Shown: one piece after another, positions 19,390 to 28,103 of the stretch
Position numbering within the stretch: position 1 is the first letter of the stretch
Layout: every line of letters begins with the position of its first letter
Made by a program: the position numbers and the translations under genes
DNA from: Pantoea agglomerans
Lineage (GTDB): Bacteria > Pseudomonadota > Gammaproteobacteria > Enterobacterales > Enterobacteriaceae
DNA: 64,000 nt
Assembly: GCF_021397715.1 (NCBI RefSeq)
Contig: NZ_CP090207.1
Location: 1 to 64,000, forward strand
Reading direction: 5' to 3'
Notes under the pieces: generated by a model
Told to the model about the DNA's origin: nothing
The model's input: only the letters and a program-made list of their open reading frames with translations
Database searches by the model: none

Positions 19390-20856
19390 CTATCGCCCGG
19401 AAATGATTTCGGTCACGGTATCGTTCAGCACACCGTTGTTCACCTGAATCACTGCTTTGTGGGGATCAAAACGCAGTACGCGCGACAGCGGATCGGCGCT
19501 TTTGCCGTCCAGCAGCGAACTGACCGGCAGGCTCTGCCAGCAGTGCCGCATCTGCGCCAGCGTCATGCCGGAAAGCCGGGTTAACTGCTGCGCCAGCGCG
19601 CTATCGTCGCTGCGGTTCTCCAGCAGATCGCGGATTGCCGCCTCGTCCAGCGTCAGTTGCTGCTGGCTCAGCCAGTGGCCGAGCTGTTGTCCCTGAGCGA
19701 GAAACGGCGAGTAAATCATGCAGACCAGCTGCTCTTCACTGAGATCGAACGCCTCGACAGCGAAAGCCGCCGCCCGCTGGCGCTGGCGCTGGATCGCGGC
19801 ATCATCCTGATAACGCTCCGCCATTTCATCGATTAGCGACGGTGGGAAATCTTTCTGCACCATTAAGCCAAGGGCAAAGCGCACATATTCACGGATGCCT
19901 TCGGCGTAATTGCGCTGCAACAGGGTTTCCGCCCGCAGCCCGCGCAGGTGGGCCATCAGGGTCGGGTTACCGCAGTCTGATTCGGAGAAGCTGAACATCA
20001 GCTCATCAAAACGGAAGCGCATAAATTCACTGAGCAGCGCCCAGTGCGCGCCCGCTTCATAGGCGGTGTCCTGATAGATATTGAAAAACAGCGGATCGCG
20101 CGCCAGCTGATGGGTGATGCGATGCGCCGGTGTCAGTTGATCGGCACCATAGATTCGGCTGCCATAGCGTTCGGCGACGCCATCCAGCGTCTGCAGGAAA
20201 CCACTGAAACCGCGGCTTTTGTCGGCCACCGGCGCATCAAACAGCCGCGACAGATGCCGCGCCCAGGCCACATAGGCCGCCTGTTCCTGGGGTGAATCGC
20301 CAGTGATGATCACATCCACACCCCCGTCGTAATCCGCCGCCAGGCCAAAGGAGTTCACCATGCTGAGGTTGCAGGCGTTGCAGAACGTGGAGCGCCCATC
20401 CGCACGAAACCGGTGGCCGTTCATCAGCACATCGCTGCGATTCTGCTGCCGCACGGCATCCGGCATCGGCAGATGCCGGGCAAACGGGCGAATCTGTAAG
20501 CCATCCACCACCAGACACTCCGCCAGCGGATCGTCATGCATCGCCAGCGATTGATAAACCCGGTTGATGTTCTCCATCACGCTGTCATTCATCGCCGCAT
20601 GGCGGTTGGTGCTGACGCGCAGGCGAAAGGTAGTCCCGCGCTGTTGCCAGAGAATGCCCTGGATATAACGAACATAGGCCACCATGTAGCTGCTGTCTTT
20701 TCCTCCGCCATAGGCGAGCAGGACACGATTATTTTCAAGCTGCTGCCGATCGGGTAACGCCGCCAGCAGACGAGCAGAACAGCGCTGAGCAGAGTCGATG
20801 ATGGCGGGCGAAAGGTATGCTTCAATCTCCTTCATCATGGTGGTCAGATTATTCAT
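19390..20856 (-). CDS. PP-loop ATP pyrophosphatase-type enzyme
   Basis: First gene of the minus-strand operon, 488 residues. The PP-loop motif GGGKDSS lies at about 50-56 (canonical SGGxDS with G for the first S), the domain that adenylates a carboxylate or carbonyl before attack by ammonia or sulfur. A CxxC pair (FCNAC, Cys159 and Cys162) follows, as in sulfur-inserting or zinc-structured PP-loop enzymes; a further ITGDSPQEQAAYV segment is conserved-looking. The long alpha-helical C-terminal half (about 290-440) is unlike AsnB. Its start ATG at 20856 (MNNLTTMMKEIE) has AAGGAAAAAG upstream; Met7/Met8 are alternatives. Exact reaction unknown. Confidence 0.75.
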   Translation of the reverse strand: MNNLTTMMKEIEAYLSPAIIDSAQRCSARLLAALPDRQQLENNRVLLAYGGGKDSSYMVAYVRYIQGILWQQRGTTFRLRVSTNRHAAMNDSVMENINRVYQSLAMHDDPLAECLVVDGLQIRPFARHLPMPDAVRQQNRSDVLMNGHRFRADGRSTFCNACNLSMVNSFGLAADYDGGVDVIITGDSPQEQAAYVAWARHLSRLFDAPVADKSRGFSGFLQTLDGVAERYGSRIYGADQLTPAHRITHQLARDPLFFNIYQDTAYEAGAHWALLSEFMRFRFDELMFSFSESDCGNPTLMAHLRGLRAETLLQRNYAEGIREYVRFALGLMVQKDFPPSLIDEMAERYQDDAAIQRQRQRAAAFAVEAFDLSEEQLVCMIYSPFLAQGQQLGHWLSQQQLTLDEAAIRDLLENRSDDSALAQQLTRLSGMTLAQMRHCWQSLPVSSLLDGKSADPLSRVLRFDPHKAVIQVNNGVLNDTVTEIISGR

Positions 20857-21024
20857 TTTTCACTTTTTCCTTACGCGAATAGAATCACTCAATGGCCTGA
20901 ACGTCTGGGATCACAGCGGTCGGCCTGGGCGGATGACGATCACGCTCAGCACACCTCTCAGACGCACGCCAGTCCTGGCGAGAGGTCCGTTTAGCGTCAT
21001 GAATAATTAAGAGATGCAGCCTAA

Positions 21025-21041
21025 AGTACTTTGAATGTACT
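21025..21041. promoter_or_regulatory. Candidate operator in the divergent MocR/PP-loop promoter region
   Basis: AGTACTTTGAATGTACT is an inverted repeat (AGTAC / GTACT, 7-bp spacer) in the 227-bp interval between the divergent biosynthetic operon and the MocR gene, about 43 bp upstream of the latter's start. The interval has no other gene. Placement fits a MocR binding site controlling both directions; untested. Confidence 0.5.
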
Positions 21042-21083
21042 CTGTTGAATATGCACAGATCAGCGCGATATGGGGTGGAACAG

Positions 21084-22535
21084 ATGGCCGAAGTTGTCGG
21101 GGAACAGGAGAGTCAGAGCAGCCGTTACCGCCAGATAGCAGAACAGATCAAGCAAGCTATTCATGCCGGTACGCTGGCACCCGACAGCCGTCTGCCGTCG
21201 GTGCGGACGCTGGCAACGCAGTATAACGTCAGCCTCACCACCGCCCTGAAAACATTACGTACGCTGGAGGATGAGCGCTACGCCGTGGCCCGGCCTAAAT
21301 CGGGCTTTTTTGTCGCACCACAGCGCCATCGGCCGCCTCAGTTGCCCGCCGTCAGTGAACAGCCGCGCGCCATCGCCCCGCTTGATGAACAGACTGAGCT
21401 GCATCTGGCGATGCTCGGTTCCGACTGCCGGGTACGGCTCGATCTGGCCAATGGCGACAGCGCGCTCTATCCGGTGAAGAAGCTCGGCTTACTGATGCGT
21501 CAGATGGGCTACAGCAAACCTGCGCTGCTCGGTAACACCGTCAAAGGCACCGGCTATGCGCCGCTAAAAGTGGAGATTGCCCGGCGGGCGGTCGATTACG
21601 GCTGCAATATCAGCACTGACGATATCCTGATCACCAACGGCTGCATTGAAGCGATCTCGCTGTCGCTGCGCGCCACCACCCAGCCAGGCGACGTGGTGGC
21701 GGTCGAATCGCCCTGCTATTTCGTGCTGTTGCAGATGCTGCATAACCTCAATCTGCGGGTGATCGAAGTCGAAGCCGGGCCGGAAGGCTATGTGAATGTC
21801 GCGAAGCTCACCGGACTGTTTCAGCGCAAAGCGGTGCGGGTATTTCTGACCCTGTGCAACATCAATAATCCGCTGGGCAAAAGCATCCCAAACGAGCAGA
21901 AAGCCTATATCGCGCGGCAGGCGGATGAAAACGATGTGGTGATCATTGAGGATGATATCTTTGGCGATACCGCTTTTGGCGAACGTCGCCCTTTCCCGAT
22001 GCGCGCCTTCAGTCCGAACGCCATTCTGTGTAGCGGCTTCTCCAAAACCGTGGCGCCCGGCATCCGCATCGGCTGGGTACACAGCGTTAACTACATGCGC
22101 AAAATCGCCTCGCTGAAATATACCTCAACCATGGGCACCTCGGTGCTGTCGCAGGCGGCGGTGGCCGAGCTGCTGCGCAGCGGCGGCTACGACGCGCATC
22201 TGCGTAAACTGCGGCGTGAGCTGGCGCAGCAAATCAGCGCCATGCGTCAGTCGGTGCTGCGGGAATTTCCGGCGGGAACCCGGGTTTCTGAACCGGAAGG
22301 CGGCTATGTGTTATGGGTAGAGATGCCGCCACAGGCGCTGAACGTGCGCGCGCTGTTTCTGAAAGCGCGCAATGCGGGCATCGGCATTGCGCCGGGCCAT
22401 ATTTTTGCCACCGATCAGCGCTACGATCACTGTTTCCGGCTCAACGCCGGTTTTGGCTGGAATGCGGAAGTGGAGCAGGCGATACAACAGCTGGCGCAGT
22501 GGTGCCAGCTGTCGTTAACCGGGCCGCAGGATTAG
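21084..22535 (+). CDS. MocR-type (GntR/aminotransferase fusion) transcriptional regulator
   Basis: A 483-residue PLP-binding regulator. The N-terminal GntR winged helix (RYRQIAEQIKQAIHAG ... LPSVRTLATQYNVSLTTALK) is joined to a fold-type I aminotransferase domain with the PLP-lysine region SGFSKTVAPGIRIGW. The ATG at 21084 follows GGGGTGGA; an ATG at 21051 in frame is possible. It is divergent from the six-gene biosynthetic operon and converges on avtA with a 4-bp overlap. MocR proteins sense amino acids or vitamin B6 through the aminotransferase domain, so it is a plausible pathway-specific regulator of the operon. Confidence 0.88.
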   Translation: MAEVVGEQESQSSRYRQIAEQIKQAIHAGTLAPDSRLPSVRTLATQYNVSLTTALKTLRTLEDERYAVARPKSGFFVAPQRHRPPQLPAVSEQPRAIAPLDEQTELHLAMLGSDCRVRLDLANGDSALYPVKKLGLLMRQMGYSKPALLGNTVKGTGYAPLKVEIARRAVDYGCNISTDDILITNGCIEAISLSLRATTQPGDVVAVESPCYFVLLQMLHNLNLRVIEVEAGPEGYVNVAKLTGLFQRKAVRVFLTLCNINNPLGKSIPNEQKAYIARQADENDVVIIEDDIFGDTAFGERRPFPMRAFSPNAILCSGFSKTVAPGIRIGWVHSVNYMRKIASLKYTSTMGTSVLSQAAVAELLRSGGYDAHLRKLRRELAQQISAMRQSVLREFPAGTRVSEPEGGYVLWVEMPPQALNVRALFLKARNAGIGIAPGHIFATDQRYDHCFRLNAGFGWNAEVEQAIQQLAQWCQLSLTGPQD

Positions 22536-23782
22536 GCGTCGCGCCAGGCGATTTCAACCTCTTCGGCCAGAATCTGCACCGCCCGTTCGATGTTCTCCGC
22601 ATCCGGCACGTAGTTCATGCGCATACATTGATGGGTGTGCGGCCATTCATGTTCCAGGCCCGGAAAGAAGAAGTGGCCCGGCACCATCAATACGCCGCGC
22701 GCTTTGAGCCGCTGGTAGAGCATTTCGGTGCTGATCGGCAGATCGCGGAACCAGAGCCAGAGGAAAATCGCCCCTTCCGGTTTGTGGATCAGGCAGCGCT
22801 CTTCCGACAGATAGCGGCGCAGGATAGCGATCGTCTGCTGCACCTTCTGCTGATAAAACGGCTTAATCACCTCTTCCGACAGGCGCAACAGATCGCCCCG
22901 GCGGATCATTTCACCGGCAATCGCCGGTCCGATGCTGCCAGGTGCCAGGCTGATGATGCCGTTCATATTGCTCAGCGCGCCGATGGTTTTCTCATCGGCG
23001 ATGATAATGCCGCAGCGCGCGCCAGGCAGGCCGAGCTTCGACAGGCTCATGCAGAGAATAATGTTGGGATTCCACAGCGGGCGAACCTCACTGAAGATGA
23101 TGCCGGGAAACGGCACGCCATAAGCGTTATCGATCAGCAGCGGGACGTCATGCTGTTGTGCCAGCGCATCGAGCTGCATCAGCTCATCGTCAGTGATCAC
23201 GTTGCCGGTCGGATTGGTCGGACGCGACACGCAGATCAGTCCGATATCGTCATTCATCGGCAGATGATCGAAATCGACGTGATATTTAAACTGGCCAGCC
23301 GGCAGCAGTTCAATGTTCGGTTTGGCCGATACGAACATCCCCTCTTCCAGCCCGGCATCGGCATAGCCGAGATATTCCGGTGCCAGCGGGAACAGCACGC
23401 GCTTTTTGCTGCCGTCAGCCCGACGACCAGCGAACAGGTTAAACAGATAGAAGAAGGCGCTCTGGCTGCCGTTGGTCAGCGCAATGTTCTGCGCACTGAT
23501 GGGCCAGCCCAGCCGATCGCGCAGCAGCTCTGCCAGCGACTCCAGCAGCGTCGCTTTGCCACGCGGGCCATCGTAATTGCAGAGCGCCTCGCTGAGCTTG
23601 CCTTCCTCGTGCATCTGCTGCAGCAGTTGCTGAAAGTAGTCGTTCATGGCCGGGATTTGCGCCGGATTGCCGCCACCCAGCATGATGGTGCCGGGCGTGC
23701 GCAAGCCCGCGCCCATATCTTCCATCAGACGTGAGATGCCGGAATGTTGGGTAAATTTGTCGCCGAACTGAGAAAAGGACAT
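22532..23782 (-). CDS. avtA: Valine-pyruvate aminotransferase
   Basis: PLP-dependent aminotransferase that interconverts valine/pyruvate and 2-ketoisovalerate/alanine. The 416-residue protein matches E. coli AvtA in pattern throughout: FGDKFTQHSGISRLMEDM at the start, MLGGGNPAQIP, CNYDGPRGK, and the PLP-lysine segment CMSLSKLGLPG near 240. Length equals E. coli AvtA (417). It is convergent with the MocR gene (4-bp overlap) and downstream of ghrB on the same strand, consistent with the enterobacterial avtA neighbourhood; it may or may not serve the adjacent biosynthetic cluster. Confidence 0.95.
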   Translation of the reverse strand: MSFSQFGDKFTQHSGISRLMEDMGAGLRTPGTIMLGGGNPAQIPAMNDYFQQLLQQMHEEGKLSEALCNYDGPRGKATLLESLAELLRDRLGWPISAQNIALTNGSQSAFFYLFNLFAGRRADGSKKRVLFPLAPEYLGYADAGLEEGMFVSAKPNIELLPAGQFKYHVDFDHLPMNDDIGLICVSRPTNPTGNVITDDELMQLDALAQQHDVPLLIDNAYGVPFPGIIFSEVRPLWNPNIILCMSLSKLGLPGARCGIIIADEKTIGALSNMNGIISLAPGSIGPAIAGEMIRRGDLLRLSEEVIKPFYQQKVQQTIAILRRYLSEERCLIHKPEGAIFLWLWFRDLPISTEMLYQRLKARGVLMVPGHFFFPGLEHEWPHTHQCMRMNYVPDAENIERAVQILAEEVEIAWRDA

Positions 23783-23863
23783 AGCGGTTAAAAATGTGTG
23801 ATAGCGAATCGGGGGTCCACCATAACGCCCGCCATCGGCGGGCGCAATGGAAAGGCGCAGGGA

Positions 23864-24838
23864 TTACTTCAGCGCCTGCGGGTTAACACAGTTTTTATCG
23901 ACCTGACCGCTGAGCGCAGCGATCAGATTATCCACCGCATCCAGCATCATGCCGTAGCGGGTTTCGTGCGTGGCGGAACCGATATGCGGCAGCGTCACCA
24001 CGTTAGGCAGCGACAGCAGCGGCGAATCAGTGGGCAGCGGCTCTTTCTCGAACACGTCCAGCCCGGCAGCGTGCAGTTTTCCCGCCTGCAGGGCCGCGAT
24101 CAGTGCGTTTTCATCCACCACCGGTCCGCGTCCGGCGTTGATCAGCACCGCTTCCGGCTTCATCAGGGCGATTTGCTCTGCCCCGATCAGGTGGTGAGTC
24201 TGTTCCGTCAGAGGCAGGCTGATGCAGACAAAATCACTCTGTTTCAGCAGCGTCTCCAGCTCACAGCGTTCAGCGCCGAACCGCGACTGCGCCTCCTGAT
24301 GTTCCCGCCGTGCGTTGTAAAGGATCTTCATGCCAAAACCAAAGTGGGCGCGCTGCGCCAGCGCCATCCCGATGCGACCCATGCCGAGGATACCCAGCGT
24401 TTTATGGTGTACATCGATGCCAAAGCGCTCCGGACCGATACTCTTCTGCCAGTTGCCCGCTTTCACCCAGGCATCCAGTTCCGGTACCCGACGTGCGGTG
24501 CTCAGCACCAGCGCCATGATGGTATCGGCAACGGTTTCGGTCAGCACGGTCGGCGTATGCATCAGCACGACGTGACGCTGGTTCAGCGCGTCGACGTCAA
24601 AATTGTCATAGCCAACAGAGACGCTGGAGCAGGCGCGCAGTTTTGGCATTTTCGCCAGCAGCTCGCCATTCACTTTTCCTCCTGAGCCCAGCAGACCTTC
24701 CGCCTGGGCCAGCGCCTCAGCGTGCTGCTGCTGGCTGGCGGGTGACAGGTCACTGATTTCAGTAATCTCAGCGTGCGCCGCCAGGCGGGCGCGCAGATCA
24801 TCAGGCAGTTTTTTATACAGAATCACAGCGGGTTTCAT
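23864..24838 (-). CDS. ghrB: Glyoxylate/hydroxypyruvate/2-ketogluconate reductase B
   Basis: NAD(P)H-dependent D-2-hydroxyacid dehydrogenase of 324 residues that reduces hydroxypyruvate, glyoxylate and 2-keto-sugar acids. The nucleotide-binding [13 protein letters not shown] motif lies near 152-164, and the catalytic arginine, glutamate and histidine are in the expected [18 protein letters not shown] and [12 protein letters not shown] contexts. It is the last gene of the kgu operon, 83 bp after kguT, equivalent to kguD, where it would reduce 2-ketogluconate 6-phosphate to 6-phosphogluconate. Confidence 0.93.
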   Translation of the reverse strand: MKPAVILYKKLPDDLRARLAAHAEITEISDLSPASQQQHAEALAQAEGLLGSGGKVNGELLAKMPKLRACSSVSVGYDNFDVDALNQRHVVLMHTPTVLTETVADTIMALVLSTARRVPELDAWVKAGNWQKSIGPERFGIDVHHKTLGILGMGRIGMALAQRAHFGFGMKILYNARREHQEAQSRFGAERCELETLLKQSDFVCISLPLTEQTHHLIGAEQIALMKPEAVLINAGRGPVVDENALIAALQAGKLHAAGLDVFEKEPLPTDSPLLSLPNVVTLPHIGSATHETRYGMMLDAVDNLIAALSGQVDKNCVNPQALK

Positions 24839-24921
24839 TCAGTGGCTCCCGGTCATTAAAACAGTGACGGGCGGCGCTCGGGCCGCCCGGAAGATGAGGG
24901 CTAACGTCTGGGCTTACGCTT

Positions 24922-26205
24922 TCAGGCGTGTTTCGCGCCGTGCAGCGGTGGCGTCGTCTTGTTCTGCGCCGGTTTAACAATCAGTGTCAGCCACACCGAC
25001 ACCAGCAGCGCCGATCCCATAAAGATGTAGGACGCCGACGGGCTGCCGGTGGCACCATTAAGATAGCCGACAATCCACGAACCGATAAACGAGCCGAGCG
25101 CACCCATGCTGTTGATCAGCGCCATCGCCCCGCCGGAGACATTGCGCGGCAGCATCTCAGGGATGATGGCGAAGAACGGGCCGTAAGGGGCATACATCGC
25201 CGCACCGGCAATCACTAACAGAGTATAAGAGAGCCAGAAGTTGCCCGATCCCAGCAGATAAGAGCCGAGGAACGCCAGCGCGCCGATCAGCAGCAGTGGC
25301 CAGACAAACAGCTTACGGTTTTGCGTCTTATCAGAGGCCCATGACACCACCACCATCGCAATGGTCGCGGCCAGATAAGGCACCGCTGACAGCCAGCCCG
25401 CTTCGACCATCCCCATCTGGGTGCCGTTACGCAGAATCGACGGCAGCCACAGCACGAAACCGTAAACGCCAATGCTCCAGGCAAAATATTGCAGGCAAAG
25501 AATGATCACGTTGCGGTTACGGAACGCTTCGCTGTAGTTACGCACCGCTTTGATGTTGTCCTGCTCTTTCTGCAGTTCCGCCTGCAGTGCAGCTTTCTCG
25601 GCATCGCTCATCCAGCGCGCCTGAGCCGGTTTGTCCTGCACCATAAACCACCAGGCGATGGCCCAGACAACGGCCGGAATCCCTTCGAAAATAAACATTT
25701 CACGCCAGCCGAAGGATTCGATCAGGTAGCCTGACACCACCGACATCCACAGCACCGTCACCGGGTTACCGAGGATCAGGAAGGTATTGGCGCGGGACCG
25801 TTCAGATTTGGTGAACCAGTTACTGATGTAGATCAGCATCGCCGGCATCACCGCCGCCTCAACCACCCCGAGGATAAAGCGGATCGCCGCCAGCATCGGA
25901 ATGTTGCTGACCACACCGGTCAGCGAGGCACAGCCGCCCCACAGGATCAGGCACCAGAAAATCAGTTTTTTAACGCTGCGGCGTTCGGCGTAAATCGCCC
26001 CGGGGATCTGGAAGAAGAAGTAGCCGAGGAAGAACAGCGCGCCCAGCAGAGAGGACATGCCTTTAGTAATGCCGAGATCGTCGTTAATTCCCGCCGCCGA
26101 GGCAAAGCTGAAATTGGCGCGGTCGAGATAGGCCAGGCTGTAGGTGATAAACACGATGGGCATGATGAACCACCAGCGTTTTGGCGCGATTGTCTGCGTT
26201 TTCAT
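24922..26205 (-). CDS. kguT: 2-ketogluconate MFS transporter
   Basis: Inner-membrane MFS permease of 427 residues with 12 predicted helices. The anion:cation symporter signature TYSLAYLDRANFSFASAAGI follows the first segment, and the central loop (about 195-225) is charged. The start at ATG 26205 (MKTQTIAPKRWWFIMP) follows AGGAG; an upstream in-frame start is less likely. Position between the kinase gene and ghrB is the standard kguE-kguK-kguT-kguD order, so 2-keto-D-gluconate is the likely substrate. Confidence 0.9.
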   Translation of the reverse strand: MKTQTIAPKRWWFIMPIVFITYSLAYLDRANFSFASAAGINDDLGITKGMSSLLGALFFLGYFFFQIPGAIYAERRSVKKLIFWCLILWGGCASLTGVVSNIPMLAAIRFILGVVEAAVMPAMLIYISNWFTKSERSRANTFLILGNPVTVLWMSVVSGYLIESFGWREMFIFEGIPAVVWAIAWWFMVQDKPAQARWMSDAEKAALQAELQKEQDNIKAVRNYSEAFRNRNVIILCLQYFAWSIGVYGFVLWLPSILRNGTQMGMVEAGWLSAVPYLAATIAMVVVSWASDKTQNRKLFVWPLLLIGALAFLGSYLLGSGNFWLSYTLLVIAGAAMYAPYGPFFAIIPEMLPRNVSGGAMALINSMGALGSFIGSWIVGYLNGATGSPSASYIFMGSALLVSVWLTLIVKPAQNKTTPPLHGAKHA

Positions 26206-26238
26206 CGAGAACTCCTGTGTCAATATGTGAGGCGCGGG

Positions 26239-27204
26239 CTACGCGTCGCCAAGTTGCTGACGCGTCGGCAGACCTTCGCTGTCGCCAATCACCTGAATCG
26301 CCATCGAACCAATTTTGTTACCGCGCTGAATCGCCTGCGGCAGGCTCAGGCCTTCCAGCAGCGCACTGATCACCCCAACGGCAAACCCGTCGCCAGCGCC
26401 CACGGTGTCGACCACGTTATCGACTTTAACCGCGGCAACCTGACCTTTTTCGCCTTCAGCGGTTTTATACCAGGCACCGTCACAGCCGGTTTTAATCACC
26501 ACCGCTTTCACCCCTTTATCGAGGTAGAAATCGGCAATGGCTTCCGGCTGACGATAACCGGTCAGAATCAGCCCCTCTTTTTCACCCGGCAGCACCCAGT
26601 CGGCGTACTCCGCCAGCAGATTAAGCTGCTTACGCATCTCCTCTTCGCTGCGCCACAGCACCGGCCGCAGATTGGGGTCGAAGGAGATCGTTTTCCCGCG
26701 CGCGCGCATCTCTTTGGCCGTATGTTTCAGCAGCGCCAGCGAACTGTCGGAGATCGCCGCCGCAACACCGCTAAGATGCAGATGGCGGGCTGAGCCAAAA
26801 TAGTCCGCGTCGAAATCCTCAACCGACAGATGGCTGGCCGCCGAGCCCTTACGGAAATACTCCACCAGCGGATCGGAGCCGTCATCGACTTTGGATTTAA
26901 GCTGGAAGCCGGTCGGATAGCGGTTATCGACCGTCACCTGGCGGTGATCGATACCCTCTTTCTCCAGTTGCTGACAGATAAAACGGCCAAAGGCATCATC
27001 GCCAACGCGACTGACCCAGCCCACTTTCAGACCAAGACGCGCCAGGCCGGTCGCCACATTCAGTTCGGCACCCGCTGCGCGTTTAATAAAAGTTTCTGCC
27101 GCTGCCAGATCGCCGGTTTCACGGGCGATAAACATCGCCATCGCTTCTCCGATGGTGACAACATCAAGCGGACCGTTGTGATGCGTAGTGTAATGCGTCG
27201 TCAT
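26239..27204 (-). CDS. kguK: 2-ketogluconate kinase (PfkB family)
   Basis: Cytosolic PfkB carbohydrate kinase of 321 residues that phosphorylates 2-ketogluconate to the 6-phosphate. It has the ribokinase-type N-terminal GG region (FIKRAAGAELNVATGLARLG), and the C-terminal anion-hole/catalytic motif DTVGAGDGFAVGV with the catalytic aspartate. The ATG at 27204 has GAGGAG about 8 nt upstream. It lies 9 bp after kguE and 33 bp before kguT. Confidence 0.92.
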   Translation of the reverse strand: MTTHYTTHHNGPLDVVTIGEAMAMFIARETGDLAAAETFIKRAAGAELNVATGLARLGLKVGWVSRVGDDAFGRFICQQLEKEGIDHRQVTVDNRYPTGFQLKSKVDDGSDPLVEYFRKGSAASHLSVEDFDADYFGSARHLHLSGVAAAISDSSLALLKHTAKEMRARGKTISFDPNLRPVLWRSEEEMRKQLNLLAEYADWVLPGEKEGLILTGYRQPEAIADFYLDKGVKAVVIKTGCDGAWYKTAEGEKGQVAAVKVDNVVDTVGAGDGFAVGVISALLEGLSLPQAIQRGNKIGSMAIQVIGDSEGLPTRQQLGDA

Positions 27205-27213
27205 CTTCACTCC

Positions 27214-27960
27214 TCAAACGTTGCGCAGCAGCGACACATAGTGGCGGGTGACCGCAATCAGATCGTCGCCTTCCAGCGGAAATTCAATGCCGCGCGGTGC
27301 CGTGGCGGGCAGCTGTTGCAGCAGCGCACGCCACGCATCACCGGCCTCATCAAGCGCAATCGCCCGGTAGCTGTCATGGTGTGGGATCGCCGCTTTCACA
27401 TGCACATAACTGACCTGCGACGCCAGCCGTTGCGCGGCCTTCAACGCATCTTCGCCGGTCCAGCACCAGTTGCCCATATCAAACGTCATGCCGATCGGCA
27501 GCGCCGCCGCGCGGACCGCCGCAAAAAACTGCTCGCTGGGATCGAGCCTGCCGTGCTCCGTCTGATCATTTTCCACCGTCAGCGGCAGCGGCTGGTCTGC
27601 CAGCAGCGAGTGCAGCGACGCCGGAATCGTACCGTTGAAAGGGCCCAGCGCCAGTTTCAGACGTTGTGCGTTTAACTGGCGTGCTTCTTCAAAGTAGTGA
27701 GTTATGCGCGGATTTACGTCACCGCCGTCACAAAACAGCGTATCCGGCACCGAATAACTGGCGTGCAGCTGATGCTGCGCCACTGCGGCGGCCAGCGCCG
27801 GCAGATCGGCCAGCGTGGCGTCATCGAACAGTTCACGACGGATTTCGACACCGTCAGCGCCTGCCTGCTGGATAATCGGCAGCAGTGCGGTCTGACCGCC
27901 GAGTGCGGCAATCTGCGAATGGCCGTAAGCGGCAGTCACCACGATAATGTCAGGCTTCAT
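27214..27960 (-). CDS. kguE: KguE, xylose-isomerase-fold sugar-phosphate epimerase/isomerase-like protein
   Basis: TIM-barrel protein of 248 residues in the AP-endonuclease-2/xylose isomerase-like family. Visible signatures are GADGVEIRRELF, TVENDQTEHG, TFDMGNWCWTGED and the terminal GIEFPLEGDDL, which hold metal-binding Glu/Asp/His residues. It is the first gene of the kgu operon; its precise reaction in ketogluconate use is not firmly known. The ATG at 27960 is preferred because GGAG stands 7 nt upstream; the open frame extends to 28023 but that part contains the operator. Confidence 0.88.
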   Translation of the reverse strand: MKPDIIVVTAAYGHSQIAALGGQTALLPIIQQAGADGVEIRRELFDDATLADLPALAAAVAQHQLHASYSVPDTLFCDGGDVNPRITHYFEEARQLNAQRLKLALGPFNGTIPASLHSLLADQPLPLTVENDQTEHGRLDPSEQFFAAVRAAALPIGMTFDMGNWCWTGEDALKAAQRLASQVSYVHVKAAIPHHDSYRAIALDEAGDAWRALLQQLPATAPRGIEFPLEGDDLIAVTRHYVSLLRNV

Positions 27961-28008
27961 GTTGTGCTCCATCGGGGCTTTTAGCTTAAGTTCTGTAAAA
28001 ACCCTAGA

Positions 28009-28022
28009 TGGAACCGGTTCCA
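28009..28022. promoter_or_regulatory. PtxS-type operator of the kgu operon
   Basis: TGGAACCGGTTCCA is a perfect 14-bp palindrome 49 bp upstream of kguE. It closely resembles the PtxS operator TGAAACCGGTTTCA known in Pseudomonas. A PtxS-like LacI repressor is encoded next to it, so repression relieved by 2-ketogluconate is the expected control. Confidence 0.87.
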
Positions 28023-28052
28023 AAGCAAAGCAGCAAAGGATGAAATTATGAT

Positions 28053-28073
28053 CGTGCTCACGAAGCGAGCACG
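28053..28073 (-). terminator. Hairpin after ptxS-like gene
   Basis: Perfect stem CGTGCTC / GAGCACG with 7-nt loop between the end of the LacI-family gene and the kgu promoter. On the minus strand it is followed by ATCATAATTTCAT, a weak T-rich tail, so termination is probably modest. Confidence 0.5.
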
Positions 28074-28103
28074 CAGTTGACGCGTAAAAGTCTGAAAATC
28101 AGA

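Noticed and set aside
22313..23734. 473-codon plus-strand open frame opposite avtA
   Set aside because: It lies wholly antisense to avtA, a clear gene, has compositional bias (Arg, His, Gln) typical of shadow frames, and no family features.
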